A stretch of DNA of 64,000 bases, from contig DDFK01000001.1 in assembly GCA_002337145.1 (NCBI GenBank), positions 310,001-374,000 on the forward strand, written 5' to 3'. This document shows, piece after piece, positions 54,196-62,251 of the stretch (position 1 is the first letter of the stretch; the number at the start of each line of letters is the position of its first letter). Made by a program: the position numbers and the translations under genes. The stretch comes from Chitinophagaceae bacterium UBA1930. GTDB lineage: Bacteria; Bacteroidota; Bacteroidia; Chitinophagales; Chitinophagaceae. The notes beneath the pieces were generated by a model. That model was not told the DNA's origin and made no database searches. It saw only the letters and a program-made list of their open reading frames with translations.

Positions 54196-55365
54196 ATGTC
54201 CGATTCTAATAAGGTACATATTTTTGATACTACACTCAGGGACGGCGAACAGGTTCCAGGCTGCAAACTCAACACCAAAGAAAAAATAGAACTCGCTTTG
54301 TCTTTAGAAGACCTCGGCGTTGATATTATTGAAGCAGGCTTCCCCATCTCTTCCCCCGGCGATTTTGAAAGCGTGAACGAGATCTCTAAGATCATTAAAA
54401 ACGTTTCAGTATGTGGGCTTACACGTGCCGTGCAAAAAGATATTGAAGTGGCCGCCGAGGCTTTGAAGCATGCCAAACGCCCACGTATACATACAGGCAT
54501 TGGCACCAGCGATTACCATATACAAGGCAAGTTTAACAGCACACAGCAAGACATTCTGCAACGTGCCATACAATGCGTAACATGGGCCAAGAACTTTGTG
54601 GACGATGTGGAATTTTATGCAGAAGATGCAGGCCGTACAGACAACGAATACCTGGCCCGTGTAATAGAAGCCGTTATTAAAGCAGGTGCCACCGTTGTCA
54701 ATATTCCCGATACAACAGGTTACTGCTTGCCGCACCAATATGGCGAAAAGATTGCCTACCTGGTAAACAACGTACCCAATATAGACAAGGCCATCATCAG
54801 TTGCCACTGCCACAACGATCTGGGGCTTGCTACTGCTAACTCCATTGCAGGCGTTATTGCAGGTGCAAGGCAAATAGAATGCACCATCAATGGTTTGGGC
54901 GAACGTGCAGGCAACACCTCGCTGGAAGAAGTGGTGATGATTATTAAGCAGCACCAATCACTTGGTTTACACACCAACGTAAACGGCAAACAGTTGAACC
55001 CTTTGAGCAGACTGGTAAGCGATACCATGCGTATGCCCGTGCAACCCAACAAGGCCATTGTAGGCAGCAATGCATTTGCACATTCATCGGGTATACACCA
55101 GGATGGTTTCCTGAAAAGTGCCATTACCTACGAAAGCATCAATCCGGTTGATGTAGGTGCCGATACCAGTAAAATTGTACTCACTGCAAGAAGCGGTAGA
55201 AGTGCATTGGCATTCCGTTTCCAGAAACTGGGTTATACCTTTAAACGGGACGATGTGGATGCTTTATACGAAGAATTTTTACGTGTGGCAGATAGCAAGA
55301 AAGAAGTGAACGATGATGACCTGCATGCAATGGCAAGCATCCATCAAACAAGTGCTGTTGCGTAA
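54196..55365 (+). CDS. leuA: 2-isopropylmalate synthase
   Basis: 389 residues. The catalytic barrel begins IFDTTLRDGEQVPGCKLNTKEK and has the metal residues in SCHCHNDLGLATANSIAGV, then GLGERAGNTSLEEVVM and SGIHQDGFLK. It condenses 2-oxoisovalerate with acetyl-CoA in the first step of leucine synthesis. The C-terminal allosteric domain of about 120 residues found in long LeuA enzymes is absent, so feedback by leucine may be missing or work otherwise. Homocitrate or citramalate synthase are alternatives, but the location before leuC, leuD and leuB favours leuA. A hairpin precedes it. Confidence 0.93.
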   Translation: MSDSNKVHIFDTTLRDGEQVPGCKLNTKEKIELALSLEDLGVDIIEAGFPISSPGDFESVNEISKIIKNVSVCGLTRAVQKDIEVAAEALKHAKRPRIHTGIGTSDYHIQGKFNSTQQDILQRAIQCVTWAKNFVDDVEFYAEDAGRTDNEYLARVIEAVIKAGATVVNIPDTTGYCLPHQYGEKIAYLVNNVPNIDKAIISCHCHNDLGLATANSIAGVIAGARQIECTINGLGERAGNTSLEEVVMIIKQHQSLGLHTNVNGKQLNPLSRLVSDTMRMPVQPNKAIVGSNAFAHSSGIHQDGFLKSAITYESINPVDVGADTSKIVLTARSGRSALAFRFQKLGYTFKRDDVDALYEEFLRVADSKKEVNDDDLHAMASIHQTSAVA

Positions 55366-55380
55366 TTATTATGTACTTAG

Positions 55381-55432
55381 CTGAAGCACTACTATTAAGC
55401 TTCAGTGGCGTCGCTCCCGATAGCAATCGGGA
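55381..55432. repeat. Two hairpins in the leuA-leuC gap
   Basis: CTGAAGC/GCTTCAG (55381-55387, 55399-55405) and TCCCGAT/ATCGGGA (55415-55421, 55426-55432, loop AGCA). The second, with the neighbouring GGCGTCGC, looks like a dispersed Bacteroidota palindrome. No T-run; transcription probably reads through into leuC. Confidence 0.55.
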
Positions 55433-55509
55433 CAACAACAGTGGAATATAATTGGGCCTTTTTAAAGCGTAATTTTATTCGTGTGCAACCGTTGCAAAAA
55501 CCAAAAAAC

Positions 55510-56907
55510 ATGTCAAAAACATTATTCGATAAGATCTGGGAAAAGCACATCGTTCAAGAGATTGACGGTGGCCCATCTGTTTTATATATCGACAAACATC
55601 TCATCCACGAAGTAACATCTCCGCAAGCCTTTGCGGGACTGGACAAAAGGGGCATCAAGGTTTTCCGTCCAAAACAAATCGTGGCAACGGCCGACCATAA
55701 TGTACCCACACTCAACCAGCACCTTCCCATCAAGGAAGAGCTTTCGCGTTTACAGGTAGATGCATTGACAAAGAACTGTGCCAATCACGGCATTGAGCTA
55801 TATGGTTTGGGCCATCCCTATCAAGGCATCGTGCACGTAATTGGTCCCGAGCTAGGCATTACACAGCCGGGCATGACCATTGTTTGCGGCGATAGCCATA
55901 CCAGCACACATGGTGCATTCGGCTCCATTGCATTTGGCATTGGCACCAGTGAAGTAGAAATGGTAATGGCCACGCAATGCCTGTTGCAAAGCAAACCAAA
56001 GCTCATGCGTATCAATGTAGAAGGCGAACTGAACAAAGGTGTTGTTTCAAAAGATATCGTACTATACATCATCTCATTGATCTCTGCAAGCGGTGCCACT
56101 GGCTATGCTGTTGAATTTGCAGGCTCTGCCATTCGCAGCTTAAGTATGGAAGCCAGAATGACCATCTGCAACATGAGCATTGAAATGGGTGCCCGTTGCG
56201 GTTTGATTGCACCGGATGAAACAACTTTCAGTTATATCAACGGCCGTGAATTCGCACCCAAAGGCGAAGCATGGGAAAACAAACTGGCTTACTGGAAAAC
56301 ATTGTTCAGTGATGCTGATGCAGTATTCGATACCGAGATAAACATCGATGCAAAAGACATTCAACCCATGATCACTTATGGCACCAACCCCGGTATGGGT
56401 ATTGGTGTAAGCCAGCATATACCTGCCATCAACGAAGTGGACACCAAAGAAAAAGCATCGTACGAAAAAGCTTTACAATACATGGGTCTGCAAGCAGGTG
56501 CCAATATTAAAGGTCAAAAAGTAGATTATGTTTTTATAGGAAGTTGCACCAACAGCCGCATCGAAGACTTGCGGATGGTAGCTTCTTTTGTGCAAGGCAA
56601 ACAAAAAGCAAGCGATGTGGAAGTATGGGTAGTGCCGGGCAGCAAACAGGTAGAAGCACAGGCCATAGCCGAAGGTTTGGACAAAGTGTTTGAAACAGCA
56701 GGCTTTCAGCTACGCCAACCCGGATGCAGTGCATGCTTGGGTATGAACGAAGACAAGATACCTGCGGGTAAATACTGCATCAGCACCAGCAACAGGAACT
56801 TTGAAGGTAGGCAAGGCCCCAATGCAAGAACATTGCTGGCAAGCCCTTTAACAGCAGCAGTAGCAGCCATTACAGGAGAAGTTGGTGATGTAAGGGAATT
56901 TATTTAA
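55510..56907 (+). CDS. leuC: 3-isopropylmalate dehydratase large subunit
   Basis: 465 residues from MSKTLFDKIWEKHIVQEIDG; 35 upstream codons overlap the hairpins at 55381-55432 and are dropped. The aconitase fold is shown by VCGDSHTSTHGAFGSIAFGI, FIGSCTNSRIEDLRM and GCSACLGMNEDKIPAG, giving the Cys ligands of the [4Fe-4S] cluster. Together with LeuD it isomerises 2-isopropylmalate to 3-isopropylmalate. It is followed by a DinB-fold gene and then leuD, an unusual split of a two-subunit enzyme. Confidence 0.96.
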   Translation: MSKTLFDKIWEKHIVQEIDGGPSVLYIDKHLIHEVTSPQAFAGLDKRGIKVFRPKQIVATADHNVPTLNQHLPIKEELSRLQVDALTKNCANHGIELYGLGHPYQGIVHVIGPELGITQPGMTIVCGDSHTSTHGAFGSIAFGIGTSEVEMVMATQCLLQSKPKLMRINVEGELNKGVVSKDIVLYIISLISASGATGYAVEFAGSAIRSLSMEARMTICNMSIEMGARCGLIAPDETTFSYINGREFAPKGEAWENKLAYWKTLFSDADAVFDTEINIDAKDIQPMITYGTNPGMGIGVSQHIPAINEVDTKEKASYEKALQYMGLQAGANIKGQKVDYVFIGSCTNSRIEDLRMVASFVQGKQKASDVEVWVVPGSKQVEAQAIAEGLDKVFETAGFQLRQPGCSACLGMNEDKIPAGKYCISTSNRNFEGRQGPNARTLLASPLTAAVAAITGEVGDVREFI

Positions 56908-56912
56908 CAGCC

Positions 56913-57395
56913 ATGAACCACCAACTAAAGAACATGGAAGCACAGTTTAAGTTACTGGAACTGGCACAACAGAACCTGGCCAAGCAATTGGATGCATTGA
57001 CCATTGAGCAGATCAACCAAATACCAACAGGTTTCAACAACAACCTGATCTGGAATTTTGCACATATTGTTTCTGCCATTCAAATGCTTTGCTATACAAG
57101 GATCGGTTTGGCAACAAGGCTTGACGAAACATTTGTACAGCGGTACAAATTGGGCACCAAACCAGAAGCCTTTGTTACAGCGGATGAATACAGTACCTAT
57201 AAACAGTACGCTACAACAGGTATTGAACAATTGAAAGCAGATTATGCAAACAATCATTTCAAAGATTTCAAACCTTTTACAACAAGTACTGGTTTTGAAG
57301 TGGGCAGCATAGACTACGCCATCAACTATGCCTTGTTCCATCATGGTATACATACAGGCTATGCAATGGCAATAAAAAAATTAGTGGTTCAATAA
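56913..57395 (+). CDS. DinB-fold protein between leuC and leuD
   Basis: 160 residues, four-helix bundle of the DinB/YfiT type with possible metal histidines in NLIWNFAHIVSAIQ and LFHHGIHTGYAMAIK. Such proteins include thiol S-transferases (bacillithiol, mycothiol), but most are uncharacterised. It starts 5 bp after leuC and ends 11 bp before leuD, so it is cotranscribed with the isopropylmalate isomerase subunits. There is no evident reaction step for it in leucine synthesis. Start could be either Met at 56913 or at 56934 (MEAQFKLLEL). Confidence 0.8.
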   Translation: MNHQLKNMEAQFKLLELAQQNLAKQLDALTIEQINQIPTGFNNNLIWNFAHIVSAIQMLCYTRIGLATRLDETFVQRYKLGTKPEAFVTADEYSTYKQYATTGIEQLKADYANNHFKDFKPFTTSTGFEVGSIDYAINYALFHHGIHTGYAMAIKKLVVQ

Positions 57396-57406
57396 ACAAA
57401 AACAAA

Positions 57407-58003
57407 GTGAGCAAAGCAATCCATACCATTACATCATCAGTCGTTCCCTTGCACAACGAAAATGTGGATACCGACCAGATCATTCCTGCACGTTTTTTAA
57501 AAGCAACCAGCAGGGACGGCTTTGGCAAGAACCTGTTCCGCGACTGGCGTTACGAGAACGACAACGAAGCAACACCCAAAAAAGATTTCGTGCTCAACAA
57601 TCCTATCTATTCAGGTAGCATACTGGTTGCAGGTAAAAATTTTGGTTGTGGCTCTTCCCGTGAGCACGCAGCATGGGCCATTAAAGATGCAGATTTTGAT
57701 GTAGTGGTAAGCAGCTTCTTTGCAGACATCTTTAAAAACAATGCACTCAACAACTTCCTGCTGCCGGTTGTGGTAAGCGATGAATTTTTGAACAAAATTT
57801 TTGAAGCAGTTGAAAAAGATCCAGCCACTACATTAACGGTGAACCTGGAGCAACAGTCCATCACCATTAATAGCACTGGTGCTTCAGAACAATTCGACAT
57901 AAACAATTACAAAAAAACCTGCCTACTCAATGGCTTTGATGATATCGATTACTTACTAAACATCAAACCAGCAATAGAAGCATTCGAAATAGAAAGAATT
58001 TAA
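57407..58003 (+). CDS. leuD: 3-isopropylmalate dehydratase small subunit (GTG start)
   Basis: 198 residues, standard. The start is GTG (encoding the first Met of MSKAIHTITSSVVPLHNENVDTDQIIPARFLK); no ATG in frame is nearby. FGCGSSREHAAWAIKDADFDVVVSSFFADIF is the substrate-recognition region of aconitase-type small subunits. It completes the isomerase with LeuC, which lies one gene upstream. A GTG here may lower expression relative to leuC. Confidence 0.95.
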   Translation: MSKAIHTITSSVVPLHNENVDTDQIIPARFLKATSRDGFGKNLFRDWRYENDNEATPKKDFVLNNPIYSGSILVAGKNFGCGSSREHAAWAIKDADFDVVVSSFFADIFKNNALNNFLLPVVVSDEFLNKIFEAVEKDPATTLTVNLEQQSITINSTGASEQFDINNYKKTCLLNGFDDIDYLLNIKPAIEAFEIERI

Positions 58004-58021
58004 TAACACAACATAATCATC

Positions 58022-58043
58022 CCCCTTTAGGGGATAGGGGCTT
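58022..58043 (+). repeat. 22-bp palindromic element directly before leuB
   Basis: Reads CCCCTTTAGGGGAT then AGGGGCTT and abuts the leuB ATG. It matches the aspS-internal copy at 6263-6284 at 21 of 22 bases. It supplies the G-rich stretch upstream of the leuB start, the only SD-like signal there. Confidence 0.7.
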
Positions 58044-59165
58044 ATGAAAAAGAAGATAACCGTAATTGAAGGTGATGGCATTGGGCCAGAAGTAACCGCA
58101 CAGTCCATTAAGGTACTGGAAGCCGTTGCAAAGAAATACGATCACGAATTTAGCTACGACTACCAGTTGATGGGAGCCATTGCTATAGATAAAACAGGCA
58201 ACCCATTACCAGACGAAACAATTGAATCCTGCTTAAACAGCGATGCGGTGCTGTTTGGTGCAATCGGTCACCCTAAATACGATAACGACCCAACTGCAAA
58301 AGTTCGTCCCGAACAAGGTTTGTTGAAGCTGCGTAAATCGTTACAGTTGTATGCCAACATACGCCCTGTTACAACGTATGCTTCCTTGCATCATTTATCG
58401 CCATTGAAATCAAAGTTGCTGGAAGATATTGACTTCATCATCTTCCGTGAGCTCACAGGCGGCATCTACTTTGGTAAAAAGGAACTGAACGAAGAACGTA
58501 CCGTTGCCATTGATGAATGCGTGTACAGTGTGGAAGAGATAGAACGTGTGGCACACCTTGCATTCCACTTTGCACAGAAACCCGAGAGAAGAAAAAAACT
58601 AACGCTGGTTGATAAAGCAAACGTACTCGAAACATCTAGGCTCTGGCGTAAAGTGGTACAGGATGTAGCCAAGCAATACCCTGATGTTGCGGTAGACTAT
58701 ATGTTTGTTGACAATGCAGCCATGCAGATCATACTGAACCCGAAACAGTTTGATGTGATCCTTACAGAAAATATGTTTGGCGATATCATCAGCGATGAAG
58801 CAAGTGTGTTGGCAGGCTCTTTAGGCTTGTTACCATCAGCTTCTGTTGGCAAAGGCTCTGTGTTGTTTGAACCTATTCATGGTTCCTACCCACAAGCTGC
58901 GGGCAAGGATATTGCAAACCCAACAGGCTCTATCTTATCAACGGCTATGATGCTGGAATACTTAGGTATGAACGAAGAAGCACAGTTGGTACGTGAAGCT
59001 GTTGAATGGACATTGGAGCACAAATTTGTTTCTAAAGATATTGACCCCATCAACTTTTATTTCACATCAACACTAGGCGATCTGATTGCTGATTTTGTAA
59101 GCAACAATATACCCGGTGTGGTGCATGCACAGAATATAGAGTTGAGGAAGTCAACCATTATATAG
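58044..59165 (+). CDS. leuB: 3-isopropylmalate dehydrogenase
   Basis: 373 residues. Isocitrate/isopropylmalate dehydrogenase fold: VIEGDGIGPEVTAQSIKVLEAV, SLQLYANIRPVTTY, FRELTGGIYFGKKE and the metal/NAD region ENMFGDIISDEASVLAGSLGLLPSASVG, HGSYPQAAGKDIANPTGSIL. It oxidatively decarboxylates 3-isopropylmalate with NAD+ to the leucine precursor. The start codon follows the repeat at 58022 immediately. After it, a 184-bp spacer with inverted repeats leads to the ilv promoter. Confidence 0.96.
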   Translation: MKKKITVIEGDGIGPEVTAQSIKVLEAVAKKYDHEFSYDYQLMGAIAIDKTGNPLPDETIESCLNSDAVLFGAIGHPKYDNDPTAKVRPEQGLLKLRKSLQLYANIRPVTTYASLHHLSPLKSKLLEDIDFIIFRELTGGIYFGKKELNEERTVAIDECVYSVEEIERVAHLAFHFAQKPERRKKLTLVDKANVLETSRLWRKVVQDVAKQYPDVAVDYMFVDNAAMQIILNPKQFDVILTENMFGDIISDEASVLAGSLGLLPSASVGKGSVLFEPIHGSYPQAAGKDIANPTGSILSTAMMLEYLGMNEEAQLVREAVEWTLEHKFVSKDIDPINFYFTSTLGDLIADFVSNNIPGVVHAQNIELRKSTII

Positions 59166-59256
59166 AGGTTTAAAGTTGAAAGGTTGAAGTGTTTAAAAGT
59201 TGGACTATATAATTGATCAATCTTAAACTTTAAACATCAAACCTTCACCATAATAC

Positions 59257-59292
59257 TAAGCTATAAGCTAATAGCTGTTAGCTTATGGCTTA
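59257..59292. repeat. Intergenic 15-bp-stem palindrome before the ilv promoter
   Basis: 59257-59271 pairs with 59278-59292 (core ATAAGCTAA/TTAGCTTAT plus TAAGC/GCTTA, one T-G position), loop TAGCTG. No T-run, so not a canonical terminator. Nearby GTTTAAAGTT and AACTTTAAAC words form a second, looser inverse pair. Confidence 0.65.
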
Positions 59293-59302
59293 AAGAAAGT
59301 TC

Positions 59303-59333
59303 TTTGTTATTTCAAGAGGCGGCGTTATATTCG
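59303..59333 (+). promoter_or_regulatory. Promoter of the ilv leader transcript
   Basis: TTTG at 59303-59306, then 19 bp, then TATATTCG at 59326-59333, one mismatch from TAnnTTTG. It places transcription start near 59338, 10-12 bases before the leader ATG. Confidence 0.6.
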
Positions 59334-59349
59334 TTCCACAAACATCTAC

Positions 59350-59451
59350 ATGCAACAAAGCAAATTACATAATGCAATCAGGGTTATTACTGCAATAATT
59401 ATTGTGGTGGTTGTCATTATTATTCCTGCTATGCATGGAGGTGCAAGTTGA
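59350..59451 (+). CDS. ilv leader peptide (33 residues, Ile/Val-rich)
   Basis: ATG at 59350, TGA at 59449-59451. It begins MQQSKLHNAIRVITA and then has ten consecutive branched-chain codons at positions 16-25, IIIVVVVIII, followed by PAMHGGAS. Thirteen of the 33 residues are Ile or Val. The VVVIIIP core resembles the E. coli ilvGMEDA leader peptide as I remember it, most likely by convergence. It is placed between a promoter and an intrinsic terminator and before ilvE, so its translation rate should report charging of tRNA-Ile and tRNA-Val. Confidence 0.85.
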   Translation: MQQSKLHNAIRVITAIIIVVVVIIIPAMHGGAS

Positions 59452-59505
59452 TGTTGACATAAACGAATCAAACATACAACCCGCCTCCATCGAGGCGGGT
59501 TTTTT
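59435..59505 (+). promoter_or_regulatory. Transcription attenuator of the ilv operon
   Basis: Terminator: AACCCGCCTC (59478-59487) pairs with GAGGCGGGTT (59492-59501), loop CATC, then six T. Antiterminator: ATGGAGGTG (59435-59443, at leader codons 29-32) can pair with CGCCTCCAT (59482-59490), nine pairs with one U-G, which removes the terminator's left arm. Stalling in codons 16-25 leaves 59435 free, favouring antitermination; reading on to the stop codon covers it, favouring termination. Confidence 0.85.
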
Positions 59506-59530
59506 AATGCCTCAACAAAATAAAAACAAC

Positions 59531-60418
59531 ATGTATTACAGCAGCAACACGATCATTTACTTCAACGGTCAGTTCATCAAAGCAACGGAAGCCAAGACCG
59601 ATCTGTACAGCCAAAGCCTGCACTATGGCTACGCCGTATTCGAAGGCATACGCTCCTACCCCGTTAATGGCGGTACAAAAATCTTTAAAGCAAAAGAGCA
59701 TTACGACAGGCTCAAACATTCTGCCGATGTAATGCGGATTCCTTTCAACTATACCACAGAAGAACTGACTGCATTGACCTATGAAGTATTGCAACGCAAC
59801 AACTTTACCGATGCATATGTAAGGCCCATTGTATTGTGCTCGCCCAATATGTCTTTATCAAAAGGCAAAGAAAGCTACCTGGCCATTGAAGCATGGGAAT
59901 GGACAAACGGTTACATGAGCAACAAAATGCGTATTGCAACATCATCTTACCGCCGCCCCAATTCAAATGCCTTTCATGTAGATGCCAAAGTAAGCGGGCA
60001 TTATGTAAACTCCATCCTCGCCTGCCAAGAAGCCAAAGACAAAGGCTATGATGAAGCATTGGTGCTGGATAGTGAAGGCTATGTGGCAGAAAGTTCCGGT
60101 GCCAATATTTTTTATGAGAATGATGGTGTGTTGTACACTGCACCCAAAGGCAATATCCTTCCCGGTATAACAAGGGCAACCGTGTTGGAACTATGTAACG
60201 AACTCAACATACCTGTTGAAGAGAAACTGTTCACGCCCGAAGAAATGCGTGGCACGGATGCAGGCTTCTTCTGCGGAACAGCAGCAGAAGTAGTGGCACT
60301 GGATTCATTGGATGATGTGCCTTTTAAAAAGAACTGGGATAACAGTCTGAGTGCCATCATTCAAAAAGCATACAAGGCAAGAGTGATGGAAGAAACATTT
60401 GTGTTGGAAGAAGCATAA
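59531..60418 (+). CDS. ilvE: Branched-chain amino acid aminotransferase
   Basis: 295 residues from MYYSSNTIIYFNGQFIKATEA; upstream codons of the longer frame run through the terminator and leader and are not part of the protein. Class IV fold: LHYGYAVFEGIRSYPVNGGTKIF, the PLP lysine in HVDAKVSGHYVNSILACQEAK and GYVAESSGANIFYENDGVLYTAPKGNILPGITRATVLEL. It makes Leu, Ile and Val from their 2-oxoacids. First structural gene after the attenuator, 26 bp after the T-run. A weak alternative start is at 59508. Confidence 0.95.
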   Translation: MYYSSNTIIYFNGQFIKATEAKTDLYSQSLHYGYAVFEGIRSYPVNGGTKIFKAKEHYDRLKHSADVMRIPFNYTTEELTALTYEVLQRNNFTDAYVRPIVLCSPNMSLSKGKESYLAIEAWEWTNGYMSNKMRIATSSYRRPNSNAFHVDAKVSGHYVNSILACQEAKDKGYDEALVLDSEGYVAESSGANIFYENDGVLYTAPKGNILPGITRATVLELCNELNIPVEEKLFTPEEMRGTDAGFFCGTAAEVVALDSLDDVPFKKNWDNSLSAIIQKAYKARVMEETFVLEEA

Positions 60419-60442
60419 AAAATAGTTGATAGCCCATAGATC

Positions 60443-60476
60443 ATAGGTTATAGTGTAGAAGCTCATTATAACCTAT
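60443..60476. repeat. Inverted repeat between ilvE and ilvD
   Basis: ATAGGTTATA (60443-60452) pairs with TATAACCTAT (60467-60476), loop 14 nt; no T-run. It may stabilise the mRNA or set relative levels of the two genes. Confidence 0.55.
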
Positions 60477-60503
60477 CACCCATAACCAATGAACAAAATA
60501 ATT

Positions 60504-62189
60504 ATGAGCGAATTAAATAAATACTCCAAAACATTAACGCAGGATGTAACGCAGCCCGGTGCACAGGCCATGTACTATGCCATTGGTTTTAAAGAAGAAG
60601 ACTTTGCCAAGGCACAGGTAGGCATTGCCAGTATGGGCTGGGACGGCAACCCTTGCAATATGCATTTAAACGATCTGGCAACTGAGGCAAAGAAAAGTGT
60701 GGATGCCGTAGAAGGCTTGCTGGGCCTTCGTTTCTACACCATTGGCGTAAGCGATGGCATCAGCATGGGCACAGATGGTATGCGGTACAGTTTGGTAAGC
60801 CGCGATGTTATTGCCGACAGTATCGAAACCAATGCAGGTGCACAATACTATGATGCATTGATTACCGTACCCGGCTGCGATAAGAACATGCCCGGTTCCG
60901 TAATGGCCATGGGCAGGTTGAACCGTCCTTCCATTATGTTGTACGGAGGCACCATTGCACCTGGCCATTACAAAGGTGAAGACCTCAATATTGTTTCGGC
61001 CTTTGAAGCATTGGGGCAAAAGATTGCAGGCAATTTAAGTGAGGCCGATTTTAAAGGCGTGGTGCAGCATAGCTGTCCCGGTGCTGGTGCATGCGGTGGC
61101 ATGTACACGGCCAATACCATGGCTGCTGCAATAGAAGCGTTGGGTATGAGTTTGCCTTATTCCTCATCTAATCCAGCATTGAGCGAAGAGAAACAAAAAG
61201 AATGTGCAGCGGTTGGCGAAGCAATTAAAATATTGTTGGAAAAAGATATCAAGCCAAAAGACATCATGACACGCAAGGCATTTGAAAATGCCATTACGGT
61301 TATCATGGTACTCGGTGGCAGCACCAATGCTGTACTACATTTGATAGCCATTGCAAAAAGTGTGGGTGTTGATTTGACGCAGGATGACTTCCAGGCAATC
61401 AGCGACAAGACACCAGTATTGGCCGACTTTAAACCAAGCGGCAAATACCTGATGGAAGACCTGCACAAAGTAGGTGGTGTACCTAGCGTAATGAAATACT
61501 TGTACAGCAAGGGTTTGTTGCATGGTGACTGTCTGACCGCTACCGGAAAAACAGTTGCAGAAAACCTTGAAAGCATTGCCAACCTTGACTTTGAACAACA
61601 GCATATTGTAATGCCGTTGGAGCAACCATTAAAAGCTACCGGTCACTTACAGATACTCTACGGCAACCTTGCTACTGGCGGAAGCGTTGCAAAAATTTCC
61701 GGCAAGGAAGGCGAACGTTTTGAAGGAACAGCAAGGGTGTTTGATGGCGAAAAAGATTTGATAGCAGGCATACAATCAGGCAAGGTACATGCAGGTGATG
61801 TAGTAGTGATACGTTATATCGGTCCACGTGGTGCACCCGGTATGCCCGAAATGCTGAAACCCACAGGAGCCATTATTGGTGCGGGTTTGGGCAAATCAGT
61901 TGCATTGATCACCGATGGCAGGTTCAGTGGCGGCACACATGGTTTTGTGGTGGGACACATTACACCAGAAGCATTTGATGGCGGTTTGATTGGTCTAGTT
62001 GAAGACGACGATATCATTGAAATTGATGCAGTGAACAACACACTCAATTTAAAAGTGAGTGAAGAAACAATTGCTCAACGCAAAGCCAACTGGAAACAAC
62101 CTGCATTAAAAGCCACCAGTGGTGTACTGTACAAATATGCCAAACTGGTAAAGACCGCAGCAGAAGGTTGCGTAACGGATGAGGATTGA
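60504..62189 (+). CDS. ilvD: Dihydroxy-acid dehydratase
   Basis: 561 residues from MSELNKYSKTLTQDVTQPG; an in-frame ATG five codons upstream is possible. The Fe-S cysteines are in TVPGCDKNMPGSVMAMGRLN and HSCPGAGACGGMYTANTMAAA, with MVLGGSTNAVLHLIAIAKSVG and IGPRGAPGMPEMLKPTGAI also typical. It dehydrates dihydroxy acids to the 2-oxoacids of valine and isoleucine. Second gene of the attenuated ilv unit, 85 bp after ilvE. Confidence 0.96.
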   Translation: MSELNKYSKTLTQDVTQPGAQAMYYAIGFKEEDFAKAQVGIASMGWDGNPCNMHLNDLATEAKKSVDAVEGLLGLRFYTIGVSDGISMGTDGMRYSLVSRDVIADSIETNAGAQYYDALITVPGCDKNMPGSVMAMGRLNRPSIMLYGGTIAPGHYKGEDLNIVSAFEALGQKIAGNLSEADFKGVVQHSCPGAGACGGMYTANTMAAAIEALGMSLPYSSSNPALSEEKQKECAAVGEAIKILLEKDIKPKDIMTRKAFENAITVIMVLGGSTNAVLHLIAIAKSVGVDLTQDDFQAISDKTPVLADFKPSGKYLMEDLHKVGGVPSVMKYLYSKGLLHGDCLTATGKTVAENLESIANLDFEQQHIVMPLEQPLKATGHLQILYGNLATGGSVAKISGKEGERFEGTARVFDGEKDLIAGIQSGKVHAGDVVVIRYIGPRGAPGMPEMLKPTGAIIGAGLGKSVALITDGRFSGGTHGFVVGHITPEAFDGGLIGLVEDDDIIEIDAVNNTLNLKVSEETIAQRKANWKQPALKATSGVLYKYAKLVKTAAEGCVTDED

Positions 62190-62240
62190 TAATATGCTAA
62201 TAAGCTGATGTGCTAATGTGCTGATTGGATAATGATTGAA
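62190..62240. repeat. Word-repeat spacer after ilvD
   Basis: Contains tandem forms of GCTGATGTGCTAATGTGCTGAT. Such tandem words of GCTAAT/GCTGAT type recur in Bacteroidota spacers; I see no promoter, terminator or reading frame in it. Confidence 0.4.
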
Positions 62241-62251
62241 GTGAAAATTGT

